From the NCBI RefSeq assembly GCF_963676685.1, contig NC_092344.1:92782749-92846748 (forward strand): a stretch of 64,000 bases of DNA, in the 5' to 3' direction. The position numbers were made by a program, and so were the translations under genes. This DNA is from Mytilus edulis. Its lineage: Eukaryota > Mollusca > Bivalvia > Mytilida > Mytilidae. This document shows, piece after piece, positions 10,167 to 19,033 of the stretch (its first letter is position 1; the number at the start of each line of letters is the position of its first letter). The notes below the pieces were generated by a model. It did not search any database. It saw nothing but the letters and a program-made list of their open reading frames with translations, and was not told the DNA's origin.

Positions 10167-12191
10167 ATGTCGGTTGTAAACCTAAACACTTGTAGCTTTC
10201 GAGAGTTACTCCAGCTCCCAGGTATAGGCATAAAAACTGGGGAGCAAATAATGGACATTAGGGAGGGCAAGGGCTTTGTGACAGAGTCAGACTTGTCCAC
10301 TATCTCCAACCTACGAGTAACAAGGGGCCTCTTATCCAGGCTGGACTTCAGCCCAAATGGAGGTGGCCAAAATATTGGGCCACCACCTCAGGCCCAAGGC
10401 AGGCATGGTGAGATGTTAGACAGGGGACACATTGCCCCACAGGGCACACCCTCCCAAGTACAAGGCCAATCTGCATTTAGGCAAGAAGCATGGCACCAGG
10501 GGCAAAGTCCCGGGCCCTTGGAAGGGCACAGCCAGATGGACTCTGCCTTTCTTGAATATAGTTCATATCCCGGTGATGCTAATGCTAGACCTGAACCCAC
10601 AGGGAATTGGGATGGGGGCTACAGTGAACAGTTACAGAACAAAGAGTGGAGTCACCATGTTATTGTTGACCCAAACCAAGGTAGTCCCCCTCACCACATG
10701 TACAGGGGTAGTATTTGGAACAAGCCGTATTGTCCAGGTAAAGACAGTGCGTGGGACAAACTTACCTCAAACTATTGGGGCACACCTTCACATCCAATGG
10801 GCCATGCATGCAACTATGCAGGTCAGGGGTCAGCACCCTGTACCCAACCAGCTTACACTGGTGGGGGACAGTATGAGATGGCCTGTAGTAAGTATGGCAA
10901 GAGACAAGACAATAGGGGTGCAGACACACGGCAGACCCCATCTCATGACTATGGGGATAGGCATCCCAATAACCAGTATAATCAAGGGTATACAGTGGTG
11001 CCCCCACAAGGGGTCACCGCAGGGGTGAGCTATGGACAACAGGCCTACCCAGTACCAGATAATGAGGACAGGCCTATAAAAAACCCAAGGGCACCTGACA
11101 ACAGAGATGGGACACAAGGAACTTTAGGTGGCGTCTCTAAAGTTACCAGTGCCCCAAAAAATATTAAGTATGACGGAAAGGGTAACTGGCAGGCCTTTTT
11201 CACAAAATTTGCAAGGTACGCAGAGGTTTGTGAATGGGGTCCTCAGGAATGCAAGGACCAACTTTGCTGGTGCCTTGAGGGAAAGGCCAGCGGATATTTT
11301 GCCCTTATAACAGAAAGAGACAGGGAAGTGAGTTATAAGGAGCTTGTGGAGAAGCTTCACAAGCGCTTTGGTTTCAAGTTACTCCCTGAGACTGCCCAGG
11401 TCCAGTTTAACAATGCCCGGCAAGCCCCTGAGGAGTCTCTTGAGGACTGGGCTGATCGGGTGTTGTCCTTGGCCACCAGGGCATTTAGAAACCTCCCTGA
11501 AGAATATATGTATGAGCAAGCCGTAATGCGGCTGTGCCAGGGTATTGAAAACAAACAGTTGGGAGTGCAAGTCTCCAACCTTCAGCCCCAAAGCATAGAG
11601 GAGGCCGTAGATAAAATACGGCTATTCCAACATAATACCCAGGCAATATATGGGAAGCCAAATAGGCGTGAGGTTAGGCAGGTAACTGATGGGCAGTATG
11701 GAGACCACCATGAGGCCATCTGTGAGTATCGGGGGCCCCTTGAGAGGGCCCCAGCCAGTACATGGAAAGTGGAGTTAGAAAAGTCTAATAAGAAGTTTGA
11801 AAACAAACTTGGTAAAGTCAACGAAAAATTAGGCGAAATGATGGACCAATTCAAACAACTCCTCACAAGCCCCATAACAGGAAGCTGCTCACCTGGCAGA
11901 CAAACAGGGACAGAAAGTTGCCACCACTGTGGGGAGAGGGGCCATTCCAAAATGGAATGCCCAAACTATGCAGGTAAGTCTGTCTCAGGGAGTCCCTCCA
12001 CTGATAGAGGGCCTCCATGGGAGGGAGTGTGCTACCATTGTTTTAAGCCTGGACATGTTAAGAAGGACTGTCTGGATTTACGGGGGAGGGATAGAACTGT
12101 TACCTCCACAATTCAGTCAAGCAGAACGGCAACAATACCATTAAACTTAAACGGGACTACTCAGGAGGCCGGAGTGAGTCCCCGCAAATAA
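10167..12191 (+). CDS. Gag-like protein with N-terminal helix-hairpin-helix domain and two zinc knuckles
   Basis: 674 residues from the ATG at 10167 (acaaATGt); the frame is open upstream but only from a GTG. Residues 3-60 begin VNLNTCSFRELLQLPGIG, a ComEA-type helix-hairpin-helix DNA-binding motif, unusual for a Gag. A long Q/G/P/Y-rich low-complexity region follows (about 60-325), then a retrotransposon capsid-type region (about 335-510, with KYDGKGNWQAFFTKFARY and SLEDWADRVLSLATRAF), a short coiled coil, and CCHC knuckles at 585 (CHHCGERGHSKMEC) and 622 (CYHCFKPGHVKKDC). The second ORF overlaps its end in the -1 frame, suggesting ribosomal frameshifting. Base composition is clearly richer in G+C than the array around it. 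Confidence 0.88.
   Translation: MSVVNLNTCSFRELLQLPGIGIKTGEQIMDIREGKGFVTESDLSTISNLRVTRGLLSRLDFSPNGGGQNIGPPPQAQGRHGEMLDRGHIAPQGTPSQVQGQSAFRQEAWHQGQSPGPLEGHSQMDSAFLEYSSYPGDANARPEPTGNWDGGYSEQLQNKEWSHHVIVDPNQGSPPHHMYRGSIWNKPYCPGKDSAWDKLTSNYWGTPSHPMGHACNYAGQGSAPCTQPAYTGGGQYEMACSKYGKRQDNRGADTRQTPSHDYGDRHPNNQYNQGYTVVPPQGVTAGVSYGQQAYPVPDNEDRPIKNPRAPDNRDGTQGTLGGVSKVTSAPKNIKYDGKGNWQAFFTKFARYAEVCEWGPQECKDQLCWCLEGKASGYFALITERDREVSYKELVEKLHKRFGFKLLPETAQVQFNNARQAPEESLEDWADRVLSLATRAFRNLPEEYMYEQAVMRLCQGIENKQLGVQVSNLQPQSIEEAVDKIRLFQHNTQAIYGKPNRREVRQVTDGQYGDHHEAICEYRGPLERAPASTWKVELEKSNKKFENKLGKVNEKLGEMMDQFKQLLTSPITGSCSPGRQTGTESCHHCGERGHSKMECPNYAGKSVSGSPSTDRGPPWEGVCYHCFKPGHVKKDCLDLRGRDRTVTSTIQSSRTATIPLNLNGTTQEAGVSPRK
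12095..12191 (+). promoter_or_regulatory. Candidate -1 frameshift window between Gag and the second ORF
   Basis: The second ORF's frame is open from 12095, right after a TAG at 12092-12094, and overlaps Gag by 97 nt; it is the -1 frame relative to Gag. Within it the Gag frame reads TTA AAC TTA AAC GGG (12141-12155). The TTA-AAC codon pairs resemble the U-UUA-AAC slippery heptamer except that the first base is A or C. No downstream pseudoknot was established. Confidence 0.45.
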
Positions 12192-12301
12192 AGTTAGGCC
12201 TCTCAGTAGTAGAGTCTGTACCCCAAGGAAGAGTAGCGGAGATAGCTATAATTGGCCCAGGGGTATGTGCAAGGGACAGAGAGGGGAACAGAGAACCCAG
12301 T

Positions 12302-13480
12302 ATGTCAGTACAGGTCAAAGCAGAGATCGAGTCAGAGCAATGCTCTGTTTCTGACAAAGAGGCAACTCCTTCAGGCGGATTGGACTGCTACTTATTAAAA
12401 TGTCTCGCGAACATATTGAGGCATGTTGCACCGGGGTTGGACCACAGCCTTCTCCCAGGTGGGTATTTATTAGTTGAGGAAATCCTTAAAAGGGACCCAG
12501 GCTTTGCCAGGTACTCCTTACCTGATATTCATAAACTGGTCACGGTTGATGTGGACAGGAGGTTCACTTTAATAAAGGACTCAGACAGTGGTTGTTGGAA
12601 AATAAGGGCCAACCAGGGGTATTCCTTCATTGTGGATACCCCAGCCATACCATTAGTAGAGAAATGTGAGGTGCCCCAAGGCAACTTGGATACTTTAGCA
12701 TTGCTCACAGGAGACCAGGAGGGTCCAGTAGCCAATATTGTGAGGGGACCCAACGGAGCTATCTTGGCAATTGAGAATAACAGTAGCATTCAAAAGGTTG
12801 CTGCCCCAACAGAGACAACTTCGGCAAGTGATGAGGAGGCCCAAGAAAGTTGGGACTCCACCTCAGACAGTGAGGCACATAACACCTTGGTAGAAGGGGC
12901 CAATGATGAGAAGATAGTCACAGTTTTCCCTACTCCTGTTGTTGACGGAGGAATGACCGACAATACTGAAAACAGTCATTCACCTGCAATTGAGGACCCT
13001 TCCTCAACGGGAGAAACTGACAGAAAAGCCGCAACAGAAAGTAACAATCCGGTCAACCAGGAATCTGTATACATTAATCCAGAAAGCCCCGATTTGGGAT
13101 TGGGGCTACTTTTCAAAACAGCTAGTAATGTTGGCACTAGGTATTTTAATCAGCAGAAGCCGCCACCAGTAGACAGTGGGGCGTCAGTCTTTTGTGTGAG
13201 CACAGTTAGATCGGGTCCCAACAGAAGACAGTGGGACCCTGGAATTCCCTACCCAAACAAAGGCATAAAGACAGTGCAAGTGAGGAAAAATGAAACCAAA
13301 CTCTTCACGATGGAGAATGGATCAGCACAACTTCCTGGGTCCAACTATATAGTGGACATGCAGCCACTAAATGGTCCGGTTCTAGTTTGTATAAAGACAG
13401 GGAAGAGTTGGTATACGATCCAGACAAGAACAATTCACAGTTGTCTGGGTTCCCAATTGGTTGGGAACCCATTGTACTAG
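12302..13480 (+). CDS. Protein with Tpt1/KptA N-lobe-like domain and a possible retropepsin motif
   Basis: 392 residues from the ATG at 12302; the frame is open back to 12095, so it may be made as a Gag fusion. Residues about 30-112 resemble the N-terminal RNA-binding lobe of RNA 2'-phosphotransferase (Tpt1/KptA): LANILRHVAPGL, then GYLLVEEILKR, YSLPDIHKLV, RRFTLI and WKIRANQGYS. R40, H41 and R102 correspond to three of the four conserved catalytic residues; the H of NQGH is Y107. I see no NAD-binding C-lobe. Then comes an acidic S/T-rich linker and, at residue 291, VDSGASVFCVS, which could be an aspartic-protease active site, although the rest of a protease is not obvious. Alternative: chance resemblance to a winged-helix fold. 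Confidence 0.7.
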   Translation: MSVQVKAEIESEQCSVSDKEATPSGGLDCYLLKCLANILRHVAPGLDHSLLPGGYLLVEEILKRDPGFARYSLPDIHKLVTVDVDRRFTLIKDSDSGCWKIRANQGYSFIVDTPAIPLVEKCEVPQGNLDTLALLTGDQEGPVANIVRGPNGAILAIENNSSIQKVAAPTETTSASDEEAQESWDSTSDSEAHNTLVEGANDEKIVTVFPTPVVDGGMTDNTENSHSPAIEDPSSTGETDRKAATESNNPVNQESVYINPESPDLGLGLLFKTASNVGTRYFNQQKPPPVDSGASVFCVSTVRSGPNRRQWDPGIPYPNKGIKTVQVRKNETKLFTMENGSAQLPGSNYIVDMQPLNGPVLVCIKTGKSWYTIQTRTIHSCLGSQLVGNPLY

Positions 13481-13683
13481 CTTTTAGTTAATCAGTAGAC
13501 CCATGGATACAAAGGGTCCGTTTGGGGGGATAGGTTTTATTCTTTTAAAAATTATTAGGGGGATAGGGTATATACTTTTTTAAATTGATGCATATTTTCT
13601 CTAAATTTGGTATTATTTCAGTATTTTATTGATTTTGGGCGAAAATCACAGGGCCCCCATCAGTAGAGGGGGCCTTATTAATA
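13481..13683 (+). other. LTR-element 3' untranslated region
   Basis: About 200 bp between the second ORF and the polypurine tract. It holds no pol remnants that I can recognise, so if pol was lost the deletion was complete. Confidence 0.6.
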
Positions 13684-13696
13684 AAACTGGGGGGAG
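13684..13696 (+). promoter_or_regulatory. Polypurine tract
   Basis: AAAACTGGGGGGAG directly before the 3' LTR; it would prime plus-strand DNA synthesis. Confidence 0.8.
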
Positions 13697-13901
13697 TGTA
13701 GTATCCGGGGGGTAGTTTTAGGTCATCAGACAGACCATCTACAATGTCCGAAGAACTTCCCAGAAACCATCCTCTTCCGGTTGAACTAATGGCTACAATG
13801 CAGACGTCTATTCATACTAGAAGAGCAATCGGCCGTTCCTGGCTGCAGGAACGACCATCTAAGGTATATATTGATCTTAGTATTTACTCGGGATCACAAC
13901 A
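13697..13901 (+). repeat. 3' LTR
   Basis: 205 bp, one mismatch to the 5' LTR; followed at once by the CATT target duplication and resumed array sequence. Confidence 0.93.
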
Positions 13902-14151
13902 CATTATTCATCTAAAATCTAGCTGGGTTTCTTTTACCAGAAATCAATTACCAGAACATATATCCCTAAAATTTTAGTTCAATAGATCGAAAATGTGCAT
14001 AAACCCTTAACAGAACATATATCCATGACATAGTCCTCCACTACAATTACTATATAATTACACATTTATAAGTCTTTTTGATGATAACCTTAGGTCTATC
14101 AGTGACAAGATGAGAATAAAACTCTATTTTCTTCTTGCAAAAATTATGCCA

Positions 14152-14168
14152 CGTCCCTGGGTGGGCTC

Positions 14169-14208
<40 letters not shown>

Positions 14209-14225
14209 AATTGCGCCACAGAGAC
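14152..14225 (-). tRNA. tRNA-Asn (GTT)
   Basis: Intact; 5' flank of the ACCCGG type. Confidence 0.97.
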
Positions 14226-14687
14226 TCGCATGTCAAGCTTTAGAATTTTTAGGTAGTGATGTTTTTACCCGGACATTTGTCATATGCATGTATACCGTAT
14301 ACAACATATTGAAGGATGAATTATATTGACCAATTGATTATAACGGTCTAATCGACACTATCTTACACATATATTGATGTTGTCACATGTAATGCATTCC
14401 ATCTTTAAAAAATTCGACCGGGCGTTTATTAGCCTTTCATTATTCATCTAAAATCTAGCTGGGTTTCTTTTACCAGAAATCAATTACCAGAACATATATC
14501 CCTAAAATTTTAGTTCAATAGATCGAAAATGTGCATAAACCCTTAACAGAACATATATCCATGACATAGTCCTCCACTACAATTACTATATAATTACACA
14601 TTTATAAGTCTTTTTGATGATAACCTTAGGTCTATCAGTGACAAGATGAGAATAAAACTCTATTTTCTTCTTGCAAAAATTATGCCA

Positions 14688-14704
14688 CGTCCCTGGGTGG
14701 GCTC

Positions 14705-14744
<40 letters not shown>

Positions 14745-14761
14745 AATTGCGCCACAGAGAC
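14688..14761 (-). tRNA. tRNA-Asn (GTT)
   Basis: Intact; the YR retrotransposon starts 43 bp upstream of its 5' end, so its upstream flank is displaced by 4.4 kb. Confidence 0.97.
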
Positions 14762-14804
14762 TCGCATGTCAAGCTTTAGAATTTTTAGGTAGTGATGTTT
14801 TTAC

Positions 14805-14962
14805 GTGTAATTTAGAATAGATGTAATTTTAGCCACGTGTATTAATATCCCAGGGTTAGCTAGCTTGAGACGACCTCTCACTCATGCGCAGCCTCGCAGA
14901 GATAGTGACCACATGGCATTGTGATCAGCTTTCGTAAGCATGCAGCACATTTTTTCTTAAGC
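14805..14962 (+). repeat. Split direct repeat A1
   Basis: 158 bp, left terminus of the YR element. Differs from A2 by one base (GAATAGATG versus GAATAAATG). It probably carries the promoter; the gag ATG follows at 14972. Confidence 0.93.
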
Positions 14963-14971
14963 TCCTAAATT

Positions 14972-15997
14972 ATGGCTAGTACAAGAGAAAAAAGAGATAA
15001 TGCTGGTGATAAACTCAAAGACATAATTGACAGTTTGAAGCCGAAAGCAACAAAACAAAAAGAAACACACGACAACAACGAAGATAGCGACAGTGAAAGT
15101 GATGGGGAATTTGCGGAGTCCTTTGAAAAGTTAACTGAGGATAATGACAATGAGGAAATTAATGCCTTAGAAAACGAACTTAAGCGTTTGAAAACCGAGA
15201 AAAGAAAAGTGGAGTTGAAACGGAAAATTGAGGAGGAAAAGGACAATCTTAAAAACCTTCAACTACTACCAACAGTTCAGCCGTCCGTTGCCGCGTTGGT
15301 TCAAAATTCAAAAGGTGAGCAAAATCATGAATTTTCTGACATTATTGCATGTAGCACAGAGAAATCAGGCAAAGCAATGCAGATTGTTGATTTTCTTTGG
15401 CCAGAGCCTATCCCTCAGTACCAAACCATAACACTTGCCGGGGATATGGAATTTCGGGTAGGCAAAAAGAAAACCTTAGACAAAATTTCTATCGAAGAGT
15501 GGGGTTACGCTAACATTAGAATTTTACAGGAAATGCTAAAAAGGAATACCGCGTTCAATGTAAATACATATCTTAACTATACAGCTGACATATTCCGTCT
15601 CGCCTCAAAATATGTTTGGTACTCTGTCCTGCTCTATGACAAAGAGTACAGAGACATGCAGGCGGAGGAAAAATTCACATGGGGGACGTATCGTCAGGAT
15701 TTAAGAGATTTCCAACTTGTGTCCAAACGTGAAAATCCAACAACGAGAGCCATGAACGATGCCACAAAACCGCATGGAAAACAATCTGCTAATAACGATC
15801 GTCGGCGAGGCCCCTTTTTACCCGATGGGCGAGAAACCTGCAGGAACTTTAATAATAACTCTTGTTACCGCCAAGATTGTCGAATGATGCACCATTGTGC
15901 AATTTGTATGTCCAGCAGTCATTCTGCTATATCAGGTCACGGACACAGCAATCATTCTGATAAAGTCGCAAAAAACTCGTATGCGCCTCAGAACTAA
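14972..15997 (+). CDS. YR-element Gag-like protein with coiled coil and CCCH-type zinc finger
   Basis: 341 residues from the first ATG after A1. Basic N-terminus, acidic S/D/E stretch (about 33-60), then a charged coiled coil (about 60-97). The central part (130-240) resembles the conserved body of DIRS-type Gag proteins (FLWPEPIPQYQ and the motif EYRDMQAEEKFTWGTY). From residue 290, CRNFNNNSCYRQDC followed by MMHHCAIC makes a C-x7-C-x4-C-x3/4-H type finger common in these Gags. The RT frame (-1 relative to this one) is open across the gag stop, so RT may be made by frameshifting or reinitiation. Confidence 0.85.
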   Translation: MASTREKRDNAGDKLKDIIDSLKPKATKQKETHDNNEDSDSESDGEFAESFEKLTEDNDNEEINALENELKRLKTEKRKVELKRKIEEEKDNLKNLQLLPTVQPSVAALVQNSKGEQNHEFSDIIACSTEKSGKAMQIVDFLWPEPIPQYQTITLAGDMEFRVGKKKTLDKISIEEWGYANIRILQEMLKRNTAFNVNTYLNYTADIFRLASKYVWYSVLLYDKEYRDMQAEEKFTWGTYRQDLRDFQLVSKRENPTTRAMNDATKPHGKQSANNDRRRGPFLPDGRETCRNFNNNSCYRQDCRMMHHCAICMSSSHSAISGHGHSNHSDKVAKNSYAPQN

Positions 15998-17677
15998 GAT
16001 TAACCCATGCAGCAAAAAACTTAAATTGTTTACGTTTTGAGGCGTGGAACCGATTGCTGCCTGCTTCTGCTGACGACAGGGATTTTATTTTAAACGGTGT
16101 TAAAGATGGTTTTAAGCTTAGTGTTGTTTATGGTCCGCATCTGCTTGTAGATAGAACAAATTACTCGTCCGCTTTCCGTTTTCATCGTGCTGTTGAAAAA
16201 CAAATAAAACTAGAAATTGAACTTGGGAATTATGTAGTTACTAAAACTAAACCGATTATAATCAGCTCAATAGGTGCAATAGAAAAATCAAATGGCGATG
16301 TGCGTATCATTCATGATGCTAGCCTACCGACAGGCATTTCTCTTAATTCATACGTACACTACGGATACTAGTTGTTCTTACATGGATTTACGACATGCAT
16401 TGAAGATAATTAAACGTAATGATTATCTCGGGAAAATAGATTTAAAGAGTGCTTATAGATCTGTAAAGTGTCATGATTCTGATTATCCTTTAACAGGCCT
16501 CCAGTGGACGTTTACTGGGGACGATTCTCCAACTTATATGTATGATGCTAAACTTCCGTTTGGTCACGCGAGAAGCCCTAAAAATTTTCAGCAATTAAGT
16601 GCTTCTGTCTGTGAAATCATGAAATGTACATATAATATTACTTGCATTGCGTATTTAGATGATTTTTTAGTGATTGAAGATACGTTTCATAAGTGTCAAA
16701 CAGGAATTCGTTTTCTAATCGCTACTTTACGTAGATTAGGTTTCAACATCAGCTGGAATAAAATTGAGGGTCCGTCTCAAAGTTTAACATTTTTAGGGAT
16801 TGTCATAAACACATGTTCTCTGTCTCTCGCTATGCCTGATAAGAAACGACTAGAATTCCATGATGTCATTTTATCTTTTCAAAACCGCAAACGCGCCAGT
16901 GTGAAACAACTACAATCTTTGTGTGGCAAACTAAATTGGGCTTGTCAAATGGTAAAGGGGGGTAGAACTTTTGTGCGGCGATTAATTGATAACCTATCAA
17001 ATGTAAATACAACGAATAGGAATGCAAAAATACTTTTATCTACAGATTTCTTTTCTGAAATTGCATGGTGGGTTAATTTTATGAATGTGTTCAATGGAAC
17101 AGTAACTTTTTTAGATACTAAACCAGTTACTTGCTTGCAAACTGATGCTTGTTTACATGGTGGTGCTGGATATTATGAAGGTGATTTTTTTTATGTGAAT
17201 TGGGACACAGATTTACCGAATTTTAAGAACTATCACATAAATATTAAAGAGACTATGTCTATTGTGTTGTCCGCGATGAGATGGGGACATTTGTGGACTA
17301 ATAAACGTGTTGTCGTATCTACAGACAACATGACTACAAAATGCATCATTAACAAAGGTAGTTCTAGAAACAAAACTTTAATGACTCAGTTAAGAGAACT
17401 TTTCTGGTTGTCGGCTATACACAATTTCGACATCAGAGCAAAATTTATCAGTGGTCGTAACAATGTTATTGCTGACGCAGCGTCAAGACTTCATGAACCA
17501 GGACAATTATCTAGGCTTTATGATAAACTTGTGAGCCACTTATTTTATATACCGTTTACAACTATCGAGCTTCTAAATCACATATCTTTTGACTTTTTTA
17601 ATTCCAGATGGAGAAACCATGGAAACGCAAATGTTGGAGAACAGTGTGGTTCGCTTGAAAAGCAAGGGGTGGGCTAG
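15998..17677 (+). pseudogene. YR-element reverse transcriptase / RNase H, broken by one frameshift
   Basis: Coding potential is open from before the gag stop in frame 1 (LNCLRFEAWNRLLPASADD) to a TAG at about 16371, then continues in frame 2 to 17677. The switch lies near 16366, inside the RT N-terminal region (RIIHDASLPTGISLNSYV), so a one-base indel is the simplest explanation. RT motifs: DYLGKIDLKSAYRSV, LPFGHARSPKNFQQL, catalytic YLDD at about 16652. The RNase H region follows (QTDACLHGGAGYY, DNMTTKCIINKG, NNVIADAASR), typical for DIRS-group elements. The end overlaps the recombinase ORF by about 60 nt. Confidence 0.88.
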
Positions 17678-18581
17678 TTCAACTTCAGGAACTTACCGTA
17701 CCCATCTCAAGACTTATCTCGAATTCTGTGAAAACTATGACCTAAAACCAGTGCCATGCACAACCAAAACTGTAGAACTTTACATTGCGTTTCTTGTAGA
17801 TGTGAAAAACTTTGCGTTTAGCTCGATACGATCGTATTTGAACATTATTTCTGTGCTGCATAAATCGCACGAAAAACCGGACCCTATTGCAAGCTGTTGG
17901 AACGTCAGGCATTTACTAACTGGTGTCAAACGGGAACTTGGTACCAGTCAAAATTGTAAGGCACCTGTTACGCCAGAACTGTTGTTAAGATTTAAGTCAA
18001 TTTTAAATCTTGAATGTCATAATAATATTGTTTTTTGGGCTGCTTGCCTTACAGGTTTTTATGGGTTTTTGCGACCAAACAATTTTTTAGTCAAAGGTCT
18101 TTTTGATCCAGAAATCAATTTGCGAAGGATAGATGTGCTGCCTTGTAGCTGGGGTATGCTTGTAACGCTCAAAGTAATTAAGACGCTGCAGTTTCGTTCT
18201 AAGCCTATTGAGGTAATTCTCCCCCTTTTACACGGTCACCAGCTTTGTCCGTATGCAGCCTTATCCCGCGTGCTTGCCTTACCTGGAGATCCCTTAGATC
18301 CGTTATTTAGGTTGTCTGACAAAAGTTGTTTGTCTTATACTGTTTTTCTTCAATGCCTTCGTTTTTTGTTGCAACACCTTGGCTGTAATCCTCAAAATTA
18401 TGGGGGACACTCTTTTCGTAGGGGTGCTGCCACTTGGGCAGGATATGTAGGTCTTTCGGACAGTGACATTAAATTGCTAGGTTATTGGTCAAGTGATTGT
18501 TTTTTACGCTATATTGATTCTGATAGAGACCAGCGTCTCAAAGCCATGACGTCTTTCTGTTCTTTATTACCTTCTTTTTAA
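17619..18581 (+). CDS. YR-element tyrosine recombinase
   Basis: 320 residues from the ATG at 17619; earlier in-frame codons start only with TTG. The N-terminal SAM-like core-binding domain (WASSTSGTYRTHLKTYLEFC) precedes the catalytic domain with R152 (GFLRPNNF), H264 and R267 (GGHSFRRGAATWAG), W290 in place of the second His (LGYWSS) and nucleophile Y298. This is the R-H-R-(H/W)-Y set of phage-integrase-like recombinases. It would integrate a circular DNA intermediate, consistent with the absence of a target-site duplication. The ORF appears intact. Confidence 0.92.
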   Translation: METQMLENSVVRLKSKGWASSTSGTYRTHLKTYLEFCENYDLKPVPCTTKTVELYIAFLVDVKNFAFSSIRSYLNIISVLHKSHEKPDPIASCWNVRHLLTGVKRELGTSQNCKAPVTPELLLRFKSILNLECHNNIVFWAACLTGFYGFLRPNNFLVKGLFDPEINLRRIDVLPCSWGMLVTLKVIKTLQFRSKPIEVILPLLHGHQLCPYAALSRVLALPGDPLDPLFRLSDKSCLSYTVFLQCLRFLLQHLGCNPQNYGGHSFRRGAATWAGYVGLSDSDIKLLGYWSSDCFLRYIDSDRDQRLKAMTSFCSLLPSF

Positions 18582-18603
18582 CTACCCCCTTCTTGTTTGG
18601 GTT

Positions 18604-18753
18604 TGGGGTTATATTTTTTATTATGTCATATATCATGTACAAGGGGGGTGTTAGACTTGGGGTTACCAAGCTAATAAAATTGCCATTATATTATTTGTTG
18701 TTATCTTACACAGCCTTGTCTCACATCTGCTTGTCATTAACTAGTGAGGTAAA
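18604..18753 (+). repeat. Split direct repeat B1
   Basis: 150 bp, identical to B2 as far as I can read; abuts A2. Confidence 0.93.
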
Positions 18754-18911
18754 GTGTAATTTAGAATAAATGTAATTTTAGCCACGTGTATTAATATCCC
18801 AGGGTTAGCTAGCTTGAGACGACCTCTCACTCATGCGCAGCCTCGCAGAGATAGTGACCACATGGCATTGTGATCAGCTTTCGTAAGCATGCAGCACATT
18901 TTTTCTTAAGC
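18754..18911 (+). repeat. Split direct repeat A2
   Basis: 158 bp copy of the left terminus, lying between B1 and a unique spacer. Confidence 0.93.
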
Positions 18912-19033
18912 CACTCCCACCCTCCCAGTAGCATTACTAAGGGTGTTATGGTATTTTGCTTTGTTACTTTTGAACATGTATGAATATTTTTTTTTTGTAA
19001 TTGAGTATTTGTAATACTTATTGTTTTATTGTA
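18912..19033 (+). other. Unique spacer between A2 and B2
   Basis: 122 bp, present once in the element. It is not part of either repeat and has no coding potential that I would support. Confidence 0.85.

Larger units (their letters stand above)
9183..13901 (+). mobile_element. Non-autonomous LTR retrotransposon (Gag plus Tpt1-like ORF, no pol)
   Basis: A 4,719-bp element with 205-bp LTRs beginning TG and ending CA, a 4-bp target duplication CATT (9179-9182 and 13902-13905), a candidate PBS just after the 5' LTR and a polypurine tract before the 3' LTR. The LTRs differ by one base, so the insertion is recent. Internally there is a leader with four direct repeats, a 674-aa Gag and a second ORF in the -1 frame. 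No reverse transcriptase, RNase H or integrase is present, so it must be mobilised in trans, as for the TR-GAG class described in plants. Confidence 0.92.
13902..14804. repeat. tRNA-Asn array segment between LTR and YR elements
   Basis: Resumes the unit exactly where it was interrupted at 9182 (sharing CATT) and contains two tRNA genes 536 bp apart. It ends at TTTTTAC, the left half of the empty site of the YR element. Confidence 0.96.

Noticed and set aside
13160-13200. Calling a full retropepsin in the second ORF of the LTR element
   Set aside because: VDSGASV fits the active-site pattern, but I could not find the flap or the second conserved Gly block, so only a motif is noted.
16366-16371. 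Programmed frameshift inside the YR-element RT
   Set aside because: It lies inside a conserved RT region, where a productive shift is not known in this family; a one-base indel is simpler.
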